Source: Betaproteobacteria bacterium
GTDB lineage: Bacteria; Pseudomonadota; Gammaproteobacteria; Burkholderiales; SG8-39
DNA length: 6,081 bases
Assembly (NCBI GenBank): GCA_011391185.1
Contig: JAABRB010000220.1
Coordinates: 1-6,081 of the forward strand
Direction of reading: 5' to 3'
Shown: piece after piece, positions 5,467 to 6,081 of the stretch
How the letters are laid out: each line of letters begins with the position of its first letter
Numbering within the stretch: the first letter of the stretch is position 1
Notes under the pieces: model-generated
The model's input: the letters and a program-made list of their open reading frames with translations, nothing else
The model's database searches: none
What the model was told of the DNA's origin: nothing
Made by a program: the position numbers and the translations under genes

Positions 5467-6081
5467 ATGGACTATCGGACCCTCGGGCTCACCGGCGTGC
5501 GCGTGTCGCAACTCTGCTTCGGGACCATGTCCTTCGGCGGCGATGCGAATGAGGCCGCCTCGACGGAGATGTATCGCGCCTGCCGCGAAGCCGGCATCAA
5601 CTTCTACGACACCGCGAACCAGTACAACAGTGGGCGCGCGGAAGAGATTCTCGGCAAGCTGATCCACGGCCATCGCGAAGAGCTGGTGCTTGCCACCAAG
5701 TGCTTCAACCCGACCGGCAAGGACGCCAATGCGCGCGGCGGATCGCGCCGGCACATCACGCGCGCGATCGATGAAAGCCTGCAGCGGCTCGGCACCGACC
5801 GGGTCGAAGTGTTCTACCTGCACCAGTACGACGCGCTGACGCCGTTCGAGGAATCGCTGCGCGCGCTGGAAGATCTCGTGCGCGCCGGCAAGGTCCTCTA
5901 TCCCGCGATCAGCAATTTCGCGGCCTGGCAGATTCAGAAGTGCCTCGGCATCCAGGAAGCGCATCGTTGGGGGCGCGTCCAGGTCGTGCAGCCGATGTAC
6001 AACCTGGTGAAACGCCAGGCCGAGGTGGAAATTCTGCCGATGGCCCAGGCGAACGGCATCGCGGTCGTGCCTTATGGCCCG
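5467..6081 (+). CDS. Aldo/keto reductase, N-terminal 205 residues (3' end outside window)
   Basis: The frame opens at ATG 5467 and stays open to the window edge, giving 205 codons of a protein that is usually about 310-350 residues long. It is an aldo/keto reductase, a (beta/alpha)8-barrel NAD(P)H-dependent cytosolic oxidoreductase that reduces aldehydes or ketones. It begins with the typical YRTLGLTGVRVSQLCFGTM segment. The catalytic tetrad is complete: D48 and Y53 in DTANQYNSGRAEE, K78 in ATKCF, and H119 in YLHQYD. AISNF (147-151) and the VQPMYNLVKRQAE stretch (173-185) are also family landmarks. The substrate cannot be inferred; it resembles the AKR11/12-like oxidoreductases of bacterial chromosomes. 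No ribosome binding site precedes the ATG, consistent with a leaderless transcript. It is divergent from the parA-like gene. Confidence 0.93.
   Translation, partial: MDYRTLGLTGVRVSQLCFGTMSFGGDANEAASTEMYRACREAGINFYDTANQYNSGRAEEILGKLIHGHREELVLATKCFNPTGKDANARGGSRRHITRAIDESLQRLGTDRVEVFYLHQYDALTPFEESLRALEDLVRAGKVLYPAISNFAAWQIQKCLGIQEAHRWGRVQVVQPMYNLVKRQAEVEILPMAQANGIAVVPYGP

Noticed and set aside
5336..5662. Small + ORF overlapping the reductase start
   Set aside because: It is out of frame with the reductase and Arg/Cys/Ser-rich, a shadow of the real gene and the GC-rich leader.

Overview
The window is GC-rich throughout, with most codon third positions G or C. Gene content and protein flavour suggest a chromosomal stretch of a GC-rich proteobacterium, most likely a betaproteobacterium. 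That assignment is inference from resemblance, not a computed match. No insertion sequence, phage gene, CRISPR array, tRNA or rRNA is visible, and the layout reads as ordinary, densely packed housekeeping or accessory chromosome.

Layout from left to right: (1) the last 37 codons of an unidentified gene on +, ending at 115; (2) a stand-alone CinA C-terminal-domain protein on + (206-691); (3) a leftward unit of a pirin-family cupin protein (1612-2472, GTG start) followed by a class II aldolase/adducin-family protein (721-1488), which converges on the cinA-like gene over a 29-nt gap holding a GC-rich stem-loop; (4) a possible 48-codon ORF (2477-2623, -) ending 4 nt before the pirin start; (5) a divergent + unit of a two-helix membrane protein with an Mrr-like restriction-endonuclease fold (2729-3298) and, 17 nt later, the RNA ligase rtcB (3316-4509); (6) a convergent orphan ParA-type ATPase on - (4539-5261); (7) a 205-nt divergent intergenic region; and (8) an aldo/keto reductase on + (5467 onward) cut by the window end.

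Functionally the window is a mosaic. The most suggestive pairing is the membrane Mrr-like nuclease-fold protein with RtcB. One is a nucleic-acid-cleavage fold with an altered active site, and the other repairs RNA ends carrying 2',3'-cyclic phosphate or 3'-phosphate. They probably share a transcript, but a joint function is only a hypothesis. The pirin and class II aldolase genes may be co-transcribed. Several proteins (CinA-like, Mrr-like, class II aldolase) depart from the textbook active-site motif of their family, probably as subfamily traits.

Two regulatory signals stand out between parA and the reductase. One is a sigma-54-like -24/-12 sequence with exact spacing, pointing at parA. The other is a good -10 hexamer placed so close to the reductase ATG that the mRNA would be leaderless. 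Both are motif-level observations only. I see no convincing new system. The items worth checking are the nuclease-ligase pair, the small ORF ahead of pirin, and the two promoters.
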